Below are positions 44,584 through 53,428 of a DNA stretch of 64,000 nt, one piece after another. The DNA is taken from NCBI GenBank assembly GCA_913031575.1, contig CAJWEV010000001.1:1-64000 (forward strand), given 5' to 3'. The notes under the pieces are model-generated. The model did no database searches and was not told the DNA's origin. It worked only from the letters and a program-made list of their open reading frames with translations. How positions within the stretch are numbered: the first letter of the stretch is position 1; each line of letters starts with the position of its first letter. The stretch is from an uncultured Halieaceae bacterium (lineage in GTDB: Bacteria > Pseudomonadota > Gammaproteobacteria > Pseudomonadales > Halieaceae). The position numbers and the translations under genes are program-made.

Positions 44584-45411
44584 ATGACTCAAGGAATGAT
44601 CGATACGGGGACAGACCATTTACTTGCCAACCTCACTGAGGGCGTATTGACGCTGACGTTTAATCGTCCGGAGACGCGTAATGCCATGTCGGGAGATTTG
44701 CTTCAAGCGCTCGGGGCTCAGCTCAGTGATGCGGAGATTAATCCTGACGTTCGCTGTGTCGTGGTAACCGGCGCTGGCAACGCGTTTTGCGCGGGTGGCG
44801 ACGTGAAGGCCATGTCCGGTGTGAACGCCAAGGGGGCCGGCAGTCCTCTGGAAACGCTGATACACCGGCAGCGACTGAATCAGCGCTCAACCAGCGGGCG
44901 GCTAAATAAAATGCCAAAGCCGACGCTCGCTGTTATCCCGGGTGCCGCCGCAGGCGCGGGTTTGTCCATTGCGCTGGCGTGCGATCTTCGCATTATGTCT
45001 TCTACCGCGTTCATGACCACCGCGTTTGCCAAAGTGGGCTTCTCAGGTGATTACGGCGGCACCCTGTTCATGTCACAGCTTGTCGGCACAGCAAAAGCGC
45101 GAGAGCTGTATTTTCTCTCTGAGCGCATTGGGGCAGAAGAGGCTGAGCGGCTGGGTTTAACCAACTGGGTAGTAGCGCCCGAGGACCTCGAACAGCGCGC
45201 CACGGACATTGCTCAAAAGCTAGCAAATGGGCCCACGGTGGCGTTCAGTTATATGAAAGAGAACCTTGCACGAGCACTGATATCGGCTGACGTCCATGAT
45301 TGCTTGGACTTAGAAGCGTCGCATCACATCCATTGTGGTGGAACGGCTGATCACAAAAACGCGGTTGAAGCGTTTATTGCGAAGCGCGCGCCGGTGTTCG
45401 AAGGCAAGTGA
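44584..45411 (+). CDS. Enoyl-CoA hydratase/isomerase family protein
   Basis: A 275-residue crotonase-fold enzyme. The oxyanion-hole motifs are FCAGGDVKAM and PGAAAGAGLSIALACDLRI. The first catalytic Glu position of true hydratases is occupied differently (TTAFAKVGFSGDYGG), so it may be an isomerase or other crotonase activity. GGGAGG precedes ATG 44584. It follows the VOC gene closely and is convergent with the MpaB gene (8-bp gap). Confidence 0.88.
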   Translation: MTQGMIDTGTDHLLANLTEGVLTLTFNRPETRNAMSGDLLQALGAQLSDAEINPDVRCVVVTGAGNAFCAGGDVKAMSGVNAKGAGSPLETLIHRQRLNQRSTSGRLNKMPKPTLAVIPGAAAGAGLSIALACDLRIMSSTAFMTTAFAKVGFSGDYGGTLFMSQLVGTAKARELYFLSERIGAEEAERLGLTNWVVAPEDLEQRATDIAQKLANGPTVAFSYMKENLARALISADVHDCLDLEASHHIHCGGTADHKNAVEAFIAKRAPVFEGK

Positions 45412-45419
45412 TCGCCGTG

Positions 45420-46769
45420 CTAGGCGCTGGCCGAGGGTGACTGCGTGGCACCCACAAGCTTGTACTCGCTGGCATCAGTAATGAAGTCGGCGTGTCCATA
45501 GGTTTCCAGTAAGCGACCCAGTTTTCGTGTGAGGCTTCTATCAAGCACCTTGGCAAGCCCTGGAATTTTCATGCCGAGGCTGCAGAGATTTGAGCTACCA
45601 ACAATGGTCGTTAGGGCACAGGCAGTAGCCACTTTATCGCTGAACCTGTAATGCACGCCCATTGCCTCGGCACGTGCCACTTTTCCCTCACAGAAGTTCT
45701 GGATCAGGAAGTACTTGGAGAACCCCCGTTCCATCCAGCGGTGGAAACGCCCCGTAATGCTAGGATCAGTAAATAACTCCGCGTCCATGGTTCCACGTAC
45801 TAACTCACCACAGGTTTCATCGTCATAAATCTTGTGAAGAGACATGTCTCTGGCCGTCATCAGATCGACTATTTCCTGAGGTGTTTCGCCCAGCAACTCC
45901 TCGGGTAATCCCAGCAGGAAACAGCGATATCGCGCCATCTCCACACGCGCACGTTCAGTTGGTGTGAAGTCGGTGCGCCCTTGCGCCAAAAGCTTGTAGG
46001 ACAAAAGAAAAATACCAATGAGTCCGGCCGGCATTTGGTCGACTTGCGGAATAGGAATTCCATAAGTTGATACGTCCCACTTACCTGTTCTCATGATGTT
46101 AAATCGCACCATCGAGTGCATCAGACGAACCTTCGCGGCGGCCTTGAATCCGGGATTGAAACGTTCCATCGCCCGCGGCATGGCTGTCGCAGTGAAAAAA
46201 CTCGCAGTTTCAAAGACGCGGCGGACGGATTGTTGATCGGTCAGTGTGCCCGTCATGGTCATGGGCAACGCGGTGTACTTATTCATGAAGGTAGCAATGA
46301 AAGCGCCGCGAATCGCAAAAGGCGAAATGGTCCCCAGCGGTATACGCTCGTGCTTGGCGCCTTCCTCTACCATGGCCATATCAACCCAGTCGGGTGTGGC
46401 CTCCATCGCTCTAATGAAAGTGATGAGTTCGTCAGGCGCGTTCTCGACGCTTTCGATACCCTCATCACAGGCTTTCTCAAGCATGGAGACTAAGGCTCTA
46501 AAACCATACTCAGGTATGAGTGACGCGTAGGCGTCGGCGACCTTGTCACCCATCATGGTGTAGTTACGGATGCGCTTGATGAGCGCTGGGTTTTCAAGGA
46601 CGCGCTCACAATAGTTGCGATGACGAGAAGGGCTAAGCGTCTCAAGATCAAAGTCCCTGACGTAGCGTTCGGGGAGTTGATTGAAATCAACTGATCCGTA
46701 AATCTCAGGGACAAGCGCCTGCTGCTCCAAAACAGATGAGTTAAACAGCTGCTGATGTTCTTGTTGCAT
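45420..46769 (-). CDS. MpaB-family oxygenase (DUF2236, heme-type)
   Basis: A 449-residue protein of the DUF2236 family, which includes the fungal mycophenolate oxygenase MpaB and rubber oxygenase Lcp. Visible family features are AIRGAFIATFMNKYTALPMTMTG (two segments), ATAMPRAMERFNPGF, the His-containing KVRLMHSMVRF and DFTPTERARVEMARY. A b-type heme ligated by His is expected from the family. The substrate is unknown but probably hydrophobic. I chose ATG 46769 because GGGG precedes it and the in-frame extension to 46841 is not protein-like. Confidence 0.8.
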   Translation of the reverse strand: MQQEHQQLFNSSVLEQQALVPEIYGSVDFNQLPERYVRDFDLETLSPSRHRNYCERVLENPALIKRIRNYTMMGDKVADAYASLIPEYGFRALVSMLEKACDEGIESVENAPDELITFIRAMEATPDWVDMAMVEEGAKHERIPLGTISPFAIRGAFIATFMNKYTALPMTMTGTLTDQQSVRRVFETASFFTATAMPRAMERFNPGFKAAAKVRLMHSMVRFNIMRTGKWDVSTYGIPIPQVDQMPAGLIGIFLLSYKLLAQGRTDFTPTERARVEMARYRCFLLGLPEELLGETPQEIVDLMTARDMSLHKIYDDETCGELVRGTMDAELFTDPSITGRFHRWMERGFSKYFLIQNFCEGKVARAEAMGVHYRFSDKVATACALTTIVGSSNLCSLGMKIPGLAKVLDRSLTRKLGRLLETYGHADFITDASEYKLVGATQSPSASA

Positions 46770-46980
46770 TGATCGTGCCCCAGTTGCTCTTTTCACACCA
46801 TAGCCAGTTACGACGGTGTAGGGCAACCGGACTGCTGCCAACGTGTTCGACTAAAAATGTAAATCGACCTAGTGACTTAATCCGTCGCTCTGATGAGCAA
46901 GGGGCTGGCGCCCCATCAGTCTTAACGCTACCTTGATGAGCTGGCGATATAAATCAGGAACTAAAAGAGATCGTGACCCC

Positions 46981-48663
46981 ATGAATATAACAGCCCGACT
47001 TCTCACAGCCGTTGTCTTGGTTTTTCTGAGTCATCAGAGTTACGCAATGGGTGCCGATACGGACAAGGCAGGCCATCACGCTGTGCTAGTGCCCGAATCT
47101 GGCACCTATTCTCGGACAATATCGACAGATGTTGCCCTCGCACAAACCTATTTCGATCAGGGCCTGCGTTTGGCGTGGGGGTTTTACTTCCCCGAGTCGA
47201 TAGCGTCTTATCAAGAGGCCTCGCGCCTCGATCCATCACACCCCATGCCTTACTGGGGTATTGCACATGCGGCGGGGCCTAATCCCAATTCCCGTTACGC
47301 GCAAATGCCCGACGATCCAAAGGGCGCGGGATTGTCAGCGATTGAAGCAGCGTTAGACCGTATCGATCGTGCGACCCCGATGGAAGCAGCGCTGATCAAC
47401 GCGCTTTACGTTTTCTATGATGCGAAGAGCATCCCTGACCCTCGTGAGCGCGACCGCGCCTACCTGGCGGAGATGCGCAAGCTCAACAAGCAGTACCCTG
47501 ATGATCCGGATATCGCAGCACTCTACGCCGGTAGTTTTATGTCGATTCGACGCTGGGACTACTGGGATAAGAGCGGCGAGGCGAAAGGGGAGACGCTCGA
47601 TGTCGCAGAGGCACTCGAGCATGTGATTAACTCCGGAGGTCCGCACCCAGGCGTCTACCATCTACACATACACCTCATAGAGGCCTCGCTTGAGCCCGAA
47701 CGCGCCATGGTCTCTGCGGATGCGCTGGAGGCAACGCTTCCTATTGGCGGGCACGTGGTGCACATGCCCGCGCATATCTTTGTGCGAGTTGGCGATTATC
47801 AGCGAGCGATCGACAACAACTTGCGCTCGCTTGCCGTAGACAAGCAGTTTGCGCAGCACTGGGGTGACCTTCCATTGCCGAACATTGGCACGTACCCGCT
47901 CTCGCACAAAATACATGCCGGGCATGCGCTCGATTTCGTGCGCTATGCAGCCACCATGCAGGGCAGTTCTGAGCTCGCTATCAAATCTGCTAAGCAAATG
48001 GCTGAGGCCATTAGTCAACACGGCACACCCATGGGTCGGAGCCAAAAGCGCGTGGCAGCACCCTGGGTGACACTGAAAATATTTGGGCGGTGGGACGAGT
48101 TGCTCGCGATTGAGGGGTTCAAGTACTCAACACCCTATCTCGATGGCGTCCTGTCGTACGTGAAAGGTAGTGCTTTCATTGCTAAGGGCTCGCTGGATCG
48201 TGCTAAGCAACAACTTAGTGACATTCAACGCATCGCGCAATCGTCCGATGTCTCAGTAAACCGGGCTGGCGCTACGGCTACAGCGGAGCTTCTCGTGCTC
48301 GCGGCACACGCGTTAGATGGTGAGATCAAGCTCGCGGAGGGGGATCTCAAGGGCGCCGTAGCAGCCTTCGAAAAAGGTGTCGCCCTTGAGGATACAAACA
48401 ACTATACAGAGCCACCTGATTGGCCGCAGTCGATGCGGCTTTACCTGGGTAATGCACTGCTGATCGCAGAACGATTCGAGGAAGCTGAAGGGGTTTTCCG
48501 AGAAGATTTGCGTTGGCACCAGAATAATGGTTGGTCCCTGTTTGGTCTGATGAAGGCGCTGGAGGCCCAGGACAAGAAAAATGAAGCAAAAGTGATCCAA
48601 AATCGATGGGAATCCGTGTGGTTGCGCGCCGATGTCGAACTGACATCGCCGGTAATCCTGTGA
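46981..48663 (+). CDS. Exported tetratricopeptide-repeat protein
   Basis: A 560-residue protein with a Sec signal peptide (MNITARLLTAVVLVFLSHQSYA). A TPR pair at about residues 50-105 (AQTYFDQGLRLAWGFYFPES, SYQEASRLDPSHPMPYWGIA) is followed by a conserved region with HLHIHLIEAS and HMPAHIFVRVGDYQRAIDNN and further TPRs near the C-terminus. The repeated His pairs (HxHxH and HMPAH) are a family feature and could bind metal. The function is unknown; periplasmic scaffolding is likely. An alpha/beta hydrolase gene follows after 44 bp. Confidence 0.78.
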   Translation: MNITARLLTAVVLVFLSHQSYAMGADTDKAGHHAVLVPESGTYSRTISTDVALAQTYFDQGLRLAWGFYFPESIASYQEASRLDPSHPMPYWGIAHAAGPNPNSRYAQMPDDPKGAGLSAIEAALDRIDRATPMEAALINALYVFYDAKSIPDPRERDRAYLAEMRKLNKQYPDDPDIAALYAGSFMSIRRWDYWDKSGEAKGETLDVAEALEHVINSGGPHPGVYHLHIHLIEASLEPERAMVSADALEATLPIGGHVVHMPAHIFVRVGDYQRAIDNNLRSLAVDKQFAQHWGDLPLPNIGTYPLSHKIHAGHALDFVRYAATMQGSSELAIKSAKQMAEAISQHGTPMGRSQKRVAAPWVTLKIFGRWDELLAIEGFKYSTPYLDGVLSYVKGSAFIAKGSLDRAKQQLSDIQRIAQSSDVSVNRAGATATAELLVLAAHALDGEIKLAEGDLKGAVAAFEKGVALEDTNNYTEPPDWPQSMRLYLGNALLIAERFEEAEGVFREDLRWHQNNGWSLFGLMKALEAQDKKNEAKVIQNRWESVWLRADVELTSPVIL

Positions 48664-48707
48664 TTGGTTTGGTTTTTCGGTTGAGTAGTGCATTGGAGAG
48701 CGTATTG

Positions 48708-49658
48708 ATGAGACGTTTAATGCTCTTATTCACCCTAGGTTTGGCGCTGTGGCTCGGCGGCGCGACGTTGTATGTATCCGCTCAAAGTCAATATGAGTCG
48801 GTGACCAAAGACGCAGCATTCAGAGCCAGCGTCGAGTTACCCAAGGGTGCGGCGTTTGTCTTGCTATCCGAGGGCTTCACCTACTATCGGTGGGCTAACA
48901 CAGAGTCTTGTACGAGTGCTGATGTCTTGGTTCATGGTTTCTCAGTGCCTTCGTATATTTGGGATCCAACCTACGAGTTTCTCGCCTCGAAAGGACGCTG
49001 TGTCGTTACTCTTGACCTCTACGGACGTGGCTTTTCCGACAATCCGGATGTGGCCTACACCGACCAATTATTTGCCAACCAAGTACTCGAATTGCTTGAT
49101 CATTTAGAGATTGAAAAAGCGACGTTGCTCGGATTATCCAATGGCGGGCGGGTGGTTAGTCAGCTGGTGGGTTTCGCGCCTGAGCGGGTAGAGCAACTAA
49201 TCTATGTGGCGTCGTCCGGCTTTAGAGATGTTAGCCGTGCTACCAATGTTGGCGTGAGCCAAGCGGAAATTGACGCTCTCGTTGCTCGTTACCCTGAGCT
49301 TCCTGCGGGCCAGCTATCGGACTTTAAAGACCCGACTAACTTTCAGGACTGGGACGAAAAATACGCTGAATTACTCGTTCATAAAGGATTTGCTCGCGCA
49401 CTCATATCGACTCGTAAGAATCATGACTCACGAGAACTAGATATTATTCACGCAGCCCTCCAGGCCTCAGATATTCCCGTCACCACCATCTGGGGTGATA
49501 GCGATACCGTCGTTGTGTATGCGGGCTTTGCCGAGAAGTTGGCGCGCTTACTCCCCAAGCGAGTCGAGCATTTTGTGCCCGAGTCTGGTCACTTACCGCA
49601 CATGGAGAACCCGGCGTATTTCGAGGCATTACTTAAAAAACAGCTTTTCGCTCGTTGA
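48708..49658 (+). CDS. Alpha/beta-fold hydrolase, N-terminally anchored or exported
   Basis: A 316-residue hydrolase with an N-terminal hydrophobic segment (MRRLMLLFTLGLALWLGGAT), an oxyanion motif VHGFSVPSYIWDP, the nucleophile elbow LGLSNGGR, an acid Asp in TIWGDSDTVV and the catalytic His in SGHLPHMENP. The substrate is unknown (ester or similar). I chose ATG 48708 because GGAGAG lies upstream; the in-frame extension overlaps the TPR gene. It is probably co-transcribed with the TPR gene. Confidence 0.85.
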   Translation: MRRLMLLFTLGLALWLGGATLYVSAQSQYESVTKDAAFRASVELPKGAAFVLLSEGFTYYRWANTESCTSADVLVHGFSVPSYIWDPTYEFLASKGRCVVTLDLYGRGFSDNPDVAYTDQLFANQVLELLDHLEIEKATLLGLSNGGRVVSQLVGFAPERVEQLIYVASSGFRDVSRATNVGVSQAEIDALVARYPELPAGQLSDFKDPTNFQDWDEKYAELLVHKGFARALISTRKNHDSRELDIIHAALQASDIPVTTIWGDSDTVVVYAGFAEKLARLLPKRVEHFVPESGHLPHMENPAYFEALLKKQLFAR

Positions 49659-49716
49659 GCAAGCTACCTCACCGGGAACGCCTCGAGCAGACCCGTCGAG
49701 ATTGTATGTACAAGCC

Positions 49717-50037
49717 TTATAGGTGCAGGTAAAGGTTCGGGAACAGCCCTGACCTGATGCCCCTGTGATTACAGGCATCGATAAACGCGCGGATCTTCAA
49801 GTCCTTGTCTTTGATGATCAGTGGCGTTCCTGCGGCCGTTCGAGACATAAAATTACCGGCATCCGGGATGGCGGCCTACGGACAAAAGACGGCCAGTCAC
49901 TATCGCAGTACAGCAGCCTCTTACTCGAGGCGGTCTTCGCTTGTGCAGTGCTCTACCGGCTCATGCCATTGCGCGGAGCTAAGGTCGGTCGTCCCCCTCT
50001 CAACATACGCAATAACGTCTTCAATGATTCGTTGCTC
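49717..50037 (-). pseudogene. Decayed Rieske aromatic-ring hydroxylase alpha subunit, N-terminal fragment
   Basis: The 420-bp gap between the hydrolase and CurA genes holds a minus-strand frame with four in-frame stops. From 50037 it reads QRIIEDVIAYVERGTTDLSS, then EPVEHCTSEDRLE, a stop, EAAVLR and two stops, LAVFCP and a stop. It continues AAIPDAGNFMSRTAAGTPLI and LKIRAFIDACNHRG, and ends at TAA 49719-49717. This matches the N-terminus of Rieske oxygenase alpha subunits up to the first C-x-H-x-G Rieske motif. The second Rieske motif and the whole catalytic domain are missing. A plus-strand open frame over the same region (49765-50073) is not protein-like. Confidence 0.7.
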
Positions 50038-50079
50038 CTAATAAGTCCAGGTCATTATTCATTGGCAGCCTGAATCGTT

Positions 50080-51099
50080 CTAACTAGGGTCCCCCAGTTT
50101 AAGCAGTTGCTTACCATGATTTTCGCCTGTGTAGAGGCGACGGAGTGTATTTGGGATGTTCTCGAAACCCTCCTGCACATCCACCTGAAACTTCAGATCG
50201 CCGGACATCACCCAGCCCATGAGATCTTGAATCGCTTCCATTGCCCGTGGCATGTAATCGAGGATGATGAACCCCTCCATGCGCCCTCGGTTTGTCACGA
50301 GATTCATCAGGTTCGAGGGTCCAGGGATCGGTTCTTCCGCGTTATAGCCAGAGATGCCACCGCACATAACGACACGGGAATAGAGATTCAGGTGGTTAAG
50401 GGCCGCTTCTAGTGTGTCGCCGCCCACATTATCGAAAAAGACATCCCACTTATCGGGGCAGGCAGCGGCAATTTGCTCATCCAAGTTGCCCTGCTTGTAG
50501 TCGATAGCTTCGTCCAGCCCTGCCACCCCTGAGAGCCACCGGCATTTCTCCGGACCACCCGCAATGCCGACCACGCGACATCCTTTAATCTTCGCTATCT
50601 GGCTCGCAACAGAGCCTGTGGCACCGGCAGCGCCTGAGACCAATACCGTTTCGCCAGCTTTTGGCTGGCCCAATTCGAGCAGGCCAAAGTAGGCTGTAAT
50701 ACCTGTTAAACCGATGACAGAAAGCATCATCTCCGGCGTGACTCCATCGGGCACTTTGGTAACGCCCATGACGCCTTGACCCGGGGTGATGACAGCATAG
50801 TCCTGCCAGCCACCCATGGTCTGTACAAGGTCACCTTCTGAAAAATCATTGTGGTTAGAGAGCACGACCTGCCCAACGGTACCGGCTCTCATAACCTCTC
50901 CTATACCAACCGGCGGGAGGTAGCTGGGACGGTCGACTGCCCAGCCTCGCTGTGTCGGATCAAAAGAGAAGTACAGATTTTTCACCAAAATTTGCTGGTC
51001 GATGACCTTTGGAACGGTGGTCTCGACAAACTCAAAGTTGGCCTCCCCGATCATTCCTTCGGGGCGTCTTGCGAGACGCCATTGGCGATTAACAGTCAT
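50080..51099 (-). CDS. NADPH-dependent medium-chain reductase (CurA-like, zinc-free MDR)
   Basis: A 339-residue oxidoreductase of the MDR superfamily without zinc cysteines. The N-terminal NRQWRLARRPEGM and DPTQRGWAVDRPSYLPPV, the cofactor motif VSGAAGATGSVASQIAK and the FFDNVGGDTLEAAL segment match curcumin/alkenal reductases and prostaglandin reductases. It would reduce the C=C bond of alpha,beta-unsaturated ketones or aldehydes. The TetR gene lies 43 bp upstream on the same strand and may control it. Confidence 0.9.
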   Translation of the reverse strand: MTVNRQWRLARRPEGMIGEANFEFVETTVPKVIDQQILVKNLYFSFDPTQRGWAVDRPSYLPPVGIGEVMRAGTVGQVVLSNHNDFSEGDLVQTMGGWQDYAVITPGQGVMGVTKVPDGVTPEMMLSVIGLTGITAYFGLLELGQPKAGETVLVSGAAGATGSVASQIAKIKGCRVVGIAGGPEKCRWLSGVAGLDEAIDYKQGNLDEQIAAACPDKWDVFFDNVGGDTLEAALNHLNLYSRVVMCGGISGYNAEEPIPGPSNLMNLVTNRGRMEGFIILDYMPRAMEAIQDLMGWVMSGDLKFQVDVQEGFENIPNTLRRLYTGENHGKQLLKLGDPS

Positions 51100-51141
51100 T
51101 GATTCTGCCTCTCTACTGTAAGTTTTGAATGTCAGGGCGTG

Positions 51142-51762
51142 TTATTGGAATCGTCGTTCGTTTTTATTTCCCGCTACGAGAGCCTCTATGCCCGCAATAA
51201 TGAAGTTGACTGTCAACTCGATAGTCTCTTCCATGCTCAAGCCTCGTTTACCAGCCAACTCGGCTGCTGACCAAGCAGCACCGGATGACAGCTGGACGAT
51301 CAGTCGTGCCGTATCCTCATCAAGGCTGTAGTGTTCAGAGACCTTATCAATAAGGTAGCCGGCGGCTTGTCGCGAGTTTTGCACCAACCTGTTCTGTACG
51401 ACGCTGGCTATTTCCGGCTGAGTGATGAGGATGGGCAGCGCCGTGCCCGGTGCGTAGTGCTCAAAATTACTTCTGACGGCGACACGAACAATATCTTCAA
51501 AGCTTGTTGCTTGCTCCGCGTCGCTTGCGGTTCGCTTGTTAAACCTTGCGAACTCGCGCTTTAGCAGTGTCTGAAGGAGCTCAATTCGGTTCGGAAAGTA
51601 GTTGTAGACCAGTGGTGCGGACACATTTGCTCGCTTTGCGAGCCCCTCCATTGTGAAGCCGGCAATGCCGTCCATTGCGATCATTTCCGCGCTGCAATCA
51701 AGTAAGTGGTCCTGCCGTGCTGCGGGGCTGAGTCTGCTTCGTTTTGGTTTCGGGTCTGACAT
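51142..51762 (-). CDS. TetR/AcrR-family transcriptional regulator
   Basis: A 206-residue DNA-binding protein. The helix-turn-helix lies at about residues 35-60 (FTMEGLAKRANVSAPLVYNY followed by FPNRIELLQ). The C-terminal ligand domain is divergent, as usual. It is transcribed ahead of the CurA-type reductase gene, so control of that gene by an enone-type ligand is a reasonable inference. No ribosome binding site of note precedes ATG 51762. Confidence 0.88.
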   Translation of the reverse strand: MSDPKPKRSRLSPAARQDHLLDCSAEMIAMDGIAGFTMEGLAKRANVSAPLVYNYFPNRIELLQTLLKREFARFNKRTASDAEQATSFEDIVRVAVRSNFEHYAPGTALPILITQPEIASVVQNRLVQNSRQAAGYLIDKVSEHYSLDEDTARLIVQLSSGAAWSAAELAGKRGLSMEETIELTVNFIIAGIEALVAGNKNERRFQ

Positions 51763-51904
51763 GGGTTTATTTTTGAGCGTCTATAGTAACGAGTGTAGTT
51801 TACTAGGCGAGTACCGTAAACCAAATGGTCTTGTCCGGGCGAGCCATGACAGAGCCGGCAATGTCGTTTAACGTTGTCGTCCAGAGGTTGTTGCAGAAGT
51901 AGGT

Positions 51905-53338
51905 ATGACCCTTATGGAATCATCGGCACGTCGACCAAGTCCGCACGCACTGACATCGATTTTTCGCATGTCGTTCTTATCGATATTGCTCTTTACTGTG
52001 GCACTCCAAACGACTGCCTCGCAAGTGCAGCCAGAGGGGCCCATCGCCCTCGTCGGCGCCCAGTTGCTGGATGGCTATGAGGTTGCCCCAATCGCTGACA
52101 GCGTCGTTGTTTACGAAGATGGCGTTATTACCGCGGTCGGATCTGCTAATGATGTGCAGATACCGTCTAATGCAATGGTTATCGATGTGGGAGGTCACAC
52201 GGTGCTTCCCGGGCTCATCGATAATCACGTTCATGTCGATTTGATCGGACATGGCTCTTACGAACGTTATTATGAATTTCTTGGTGGCGATGAACGTTTG
52301 GATGAGGTAATGCCTATTGCCGCCAAGCAAATGTTGAGAGCGGGTGTCACTACAGCACTGGACTTGGGTGCGCCTTTCGAGATTCTCGATGTTCGTAGAA
52401 AAATCGATGCCGGCCAGATCCCTGGCCCTCGTCTGCTGGTGTCGGGTCCTTGGATAACGCGTGTTCAGTACGACACCATCCCCGACAGCTATGAGGAGGT
52501 TATCAGCTCACCAGAGGAGGGCGCCCGTAAAGCCCTCAAGCTAATTGACCGCGGCTCTGACGTCATTAAAACTTGGGAAGGTTTGACCCAGGAGGACTAT
52601 CACGCCATTGTGGCTGCGGCCCATTCTCGCGGCGTCAAGGTTCACGCACACCTTTATGATCCCCAAGCCATCAAGATGGCCATTGAGGCGGGCGTTGATG
52701 TATTTCAACACGTCGGCTCGGCCGGTAACCCGCCTTATGAAGACGCGTTGATTAATACCATCGCACACAAAGAGATTCCCGTCGTCCAAACAATTTCTCA
52801 TCGTGTTTGGGTCTATCCCTCGACGCTGGCATTTCCTTCACGCTTGAAGAGAGCCGAGTACAAAACGGATATGCCAGACGAGATCTACCGAGAGTTCATG
52901 GATTCATTCAAAAACTTTCATCAACTTCCGTACTTTAGGAACGCGGCGACTGAGATAAGGAACTCGAAACAATCCGCCAGCCAGTTCATCGAAGCGGGGG
53001 CCCGCATTGGTGTTGGCACTGACGCAGCTAGTCCGCTCAATATGCATCTAGAGGCCATTTGGCGTGAGATGTCTGCTTTGGTCGATAGTGGAATGGCACC
53101 GATTCAGGTCATATCGGCTGCAACTAAAACCAACGCTGAAATACTCGGAGTGTTCGCTGAGCGCGGCAGTCTAGAGCCCGGAAAGCAGGCTGACATCCTC
53201 GTAGTGGCGGGCAATCCGCTAGAGAACATTGAGGTGCTCGGTCAAGTAGCGTTGGTCGCTAAAGGTGGTGCGCTGTGGGTTACCGAAAATAGTACGCTTC
53301 AGATTGCTGGGCCAATCAACCGTTTCGACATTCCCTGA
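51905..53338 (+). CDS. Secreted amidohydrolase (imidazolonepropionase-like/prolidase-like)
   Basis: A 477-residue metal-dependent hydrolase. A hydrophobic export segment sits near residues 22-38 (MSFLSILLFTVALQTTAS). Metal ligands are His108 and His110 in DNHVHVD, the probable carbamylated Lys222 in DVIKTWEG, His247 and His249 in KVHAHLYD, His269 in FQHVGS, and Asp in GVGTDAAS. Similar enzymes hydrolyse dipeptides or cyclic amides in the periplasm. The start is uncertain: ATGs at 51905, 51914 and 51968 are all possible and no strong ribosome binding site is present. The fused propeller-amidohydrolase gene follows after 90 bp. Confidence 0.83.
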   Translation: MTLMESSARRPSPHALTSIFRMSFLSILLFTVALQTTASQVQPEGPIALVGAQLLDGYEVAPIADSVVVYEDGVITAVGSANDVQIPSNAMVIDVGGHTVLPGLIDNHVHVDLIGHGSYERYYEFLGGDERLDEVMPIAAKQMLRAGVTTALDLGAPFEILDVRRKIDAGQIPGPRLLVSGPWITRVQYDTIPDSYEEVISSPEEGARKALKLIDRGSDVIKTWEGLTQEDYHAIVAAAHSRGVKVHAHLYDPQAIKMAIEAGVDVFQHVGSAGNPPYEDALINTIAHKEIPVVQTISHRVWVYPSTLAFPSRLKRAEYKTDMPDEIYREFMDSFKNFHQLPYFRNAATEIRNSKQSASQFIEAGARIGVGTDAASPLNMHLEAIWREMSALVDSGMAPIQVISAATKTNAEILGVFAERGSLEPGKQADILVVAGNPLENIEVLGQVALVAKGGALWVTENSTLQIAGPINRFDIP

Positions 53339-53428
53339 ATTTTTTCACGACTTTATCGTCGTGCGTCTGACGCTCGCGTCTGCTTATAATTCAAACCAAA
53401 GCGCTCTTTAGAATGGACATGATCAAAG

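Noticed and set aside
49765-50073. Plus-strand open frame of 102 codons
   Set aside because: It lies opposite the Rieske remnant, which explains the sequence better, and its translation has no protein-family character.
53347-53364. CACGAC/GTCGTG inverted repeat after the first amidohydrolase gene as a terminator
   Set aside because: The T-run precedes the stem instead of following it, and the next gene starts 65 bp later; function is unclear.
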